A stretch of DNA of 19,156 nt from Theristus sp. LFF4_11 (Eukaryota; Nematoda; Chromadorea; Monhysterida; Xyalidae). Below, piece after piece: positions 18,248 through 19,156 of this stretch. Each line of letters opens with the position of its first letter. The stretch's first letter is position 1. The notes beneath the pieces are model-generated. The model saw nothing but the letters and a program-made list of their open reading frames with translations, ran no database searches and was not told the origin of the DNA. The stretch is taken from the NCBI GenBank assembly GCA_030248135.1, contig JASANC010004442.1:1-19156 (forward strand), read 5' to 3'. Both the position numbers and the translations under genes were made by a program.

Positions 18248-18360
18248 AAAAAATAAAGTAGCAAAGAAAAAATAAAGTAGAAAGAAAAAATAAAGTAGCT
18301 TTCAAAAAATAAACTAGCAAAGAAAAAATAAAGTAGCATAGAAAAAATAAAGTAGCAAAG
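18248..18360. repeat. Tandem array of 18-19-bp A-rich units upstream of COG5
   Basis: Six units of the form AAAAAATAAAGTAGCAAAG with small changes in the last bases. Starts about 130 bp upstream of the COG5 ATG. Confidence 0.85.
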
Positions 18361-18380
18361 AAATTTCATATGAATAATAC

Positions 18381-18540
18381 ACTCTCCTATTTTAGTGTAG
18401 CAACGATATAACAATCATACACTGTCCTATTTTAGAGTAGCAACACTATCCTATTTTAGAGTAACAACACTGTCCTATTTTAGAGTAGCAACACTATCCT
18501 ATTTTAGAGTAACAACACTGTCCTATTTTAGAGTAGCAGC
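18381..18540. repeat. 24-bp tandem array with two-unit higher-order pattern
   Basis: From 18421, five 24-bp units of ACTRTCCTATTTTAGAGTAR + CAAC alternate between a G/G form and an A/A form (A-B-A-B-A), giving a 48-bp period. A diverged unit lies at 18381-18404 and a lone CTATCCTATTTTAG at about 18224, before the A-rich array. Confidence 0.9.
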
Positions 18541-18724
18541 ATATAAACAGCTCATTTAAAGCTATTTCAGCCGCGAAACTTTGTAAACCTACGTTATTTT
18601 GCACGGGGGTTTCAAATTTTGACCTTGTGGGTCACGGTAACGCCCGGTTTGGTCCCAACACGATTTTTGTTCTGTCAACATTCCACAAACAGCTTGGTAA
18701 CCGCAACCAACGGACGGACGGTGA
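18541..18724. other. Unassigned DNA upstream of the tandem arrays
   Basis: No open frame with a family signature and no repeat beyond a short GGACGGACGG. Confidence 0.5.
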
Positions 18725-18911
18725 TTTTAGACAATTTTTTAGCCAGTGCTAACCCAGAAAGCGTCCAGAACGCCGTCGAGTAAGGGTGTCCATCGAGTTT
18801 TCTCTGTCATACAGTACTGAACACCCCTCGGCGGGGGGGGGGGGGAACCCGATTCCCCAAACACACAGACAACGAGTCTAACGCGCTATCACCCACGCCA
18901 CGAGGGTGACT
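18725..18911 (-). mobile_element. Third, degenerate tRNA-derived SINE
   Basis: The - strand starts AGTCACCCTCGTGGCG and has the same body (GTTTTCTC / GAACGCCGTCGAG / AGCCAGTGCTAACCC on +). The B-box zone is damaged by a run of about 14 G at 18832-18845. The AAC tail is not preserved. Confidence 0.65.
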
Positions 18912-19156
18912 TTTGCCTTGTTTTGAAAAAAATTGACCAACGACGTCGACGTCGACGTTGATGACGCCTTTTTTGGAAACTGTGCTTGCGCTTTTGACTG
19001 CTGCTGCCCTGCCACTATCTGCCGTTCTTAAAGTGTTCCGCACGCAACTGTTCAACCGCCATCAGCTCTAATGACGTCAATGATGCAAGAAAACACGTCG
19101 TCAACAAGAGACACTTTTTGCTGGCTTCGTTTGCTAATCGCCTGATTTAATTATGA
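18912..19156. other. Unassigned window end with CRE-like site
   Basis: Contains a perfect TGACGTCA (about 19071) and a CGTCGACGTCGACG run. A 36-codon frame from about 18960 (+) starts MTPFLETVLALLTAAALPLS, signal-peptide-like, but is too short to call a gene. Confidence 0.35.

Noticed and set aside
1..19156. CRISPR array, bacterial operon or phage content
   Set aside because: Spliced eukaryotic genes, SINEs and LTR elements exclude a prokaryotic source, and no regularly spaced direct repeats with unique spacers occur.

Overview
The window looks like nematode nuclear DNA. The evidence is a spliced cuticle-collagen N-terminal domain (Col_cuticle_N type) at 6624-7460, short GT-AG introns with TTTCAG-like acceptors, and a complete 15-exon gene for COG5, subunit 5 of the conserved oligomeric Golgi complex. 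Style and repeat content would suit a plant-parasitic (tylenchid) nematode, but species cannot be fixed from the sequence alone.

Layout. (1) 1-5906 is one arm of a large inverted duplication. It holds a non-autonomous LTR retrotransposon (1-1872, 5' end outside the window), then a + strand copy of COG5 exons 9-15 (2058-5595) that carries several small frameshifting indels and a lost splice donor. (2) 5907-8028 is a single-copy spacer with a Harbinger-like MITE, a tRNA-derived SINE and the first two exons of a cuticle collagen whose Gly-X-Y part is absent. (3) 8029 to about 13908 is the other arm, reverse-complementary to the first; its COG5 exons 9-15 are intact on the - strand and its LTR element is complete, with two LTRs that read as identical and a 4-bp TATT target duplication. 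(4) 13909-18119 carries COG5 exons 8 to 1, with SINE-type insertions in introns 2 and 5. (5) 18120-19156 is the upstream side of COG5: two tandem-repeat arrays, a third SINE copy and unassigned DNA.

The COG5 model was built by joining exons by hand. Fifteen exons sum to 2580 nt (859 codons plus stop) with every junction in phase, close to the roughly 840 residues of animal COG5. Exons 9-15 exist twice, intact on the right arm and broken on the left, so the window records an inverted partial duplication that post-dates the LTR insertion in intron 8, or an assembly artefact that imitates one. The collagen fragment is cut off at the spacer side of the same junction, which fits either reading. 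If COG5 transcription ran through the spacer, the RNA could fold into a hairpin with arms of nearly 6 kb; that is inference.
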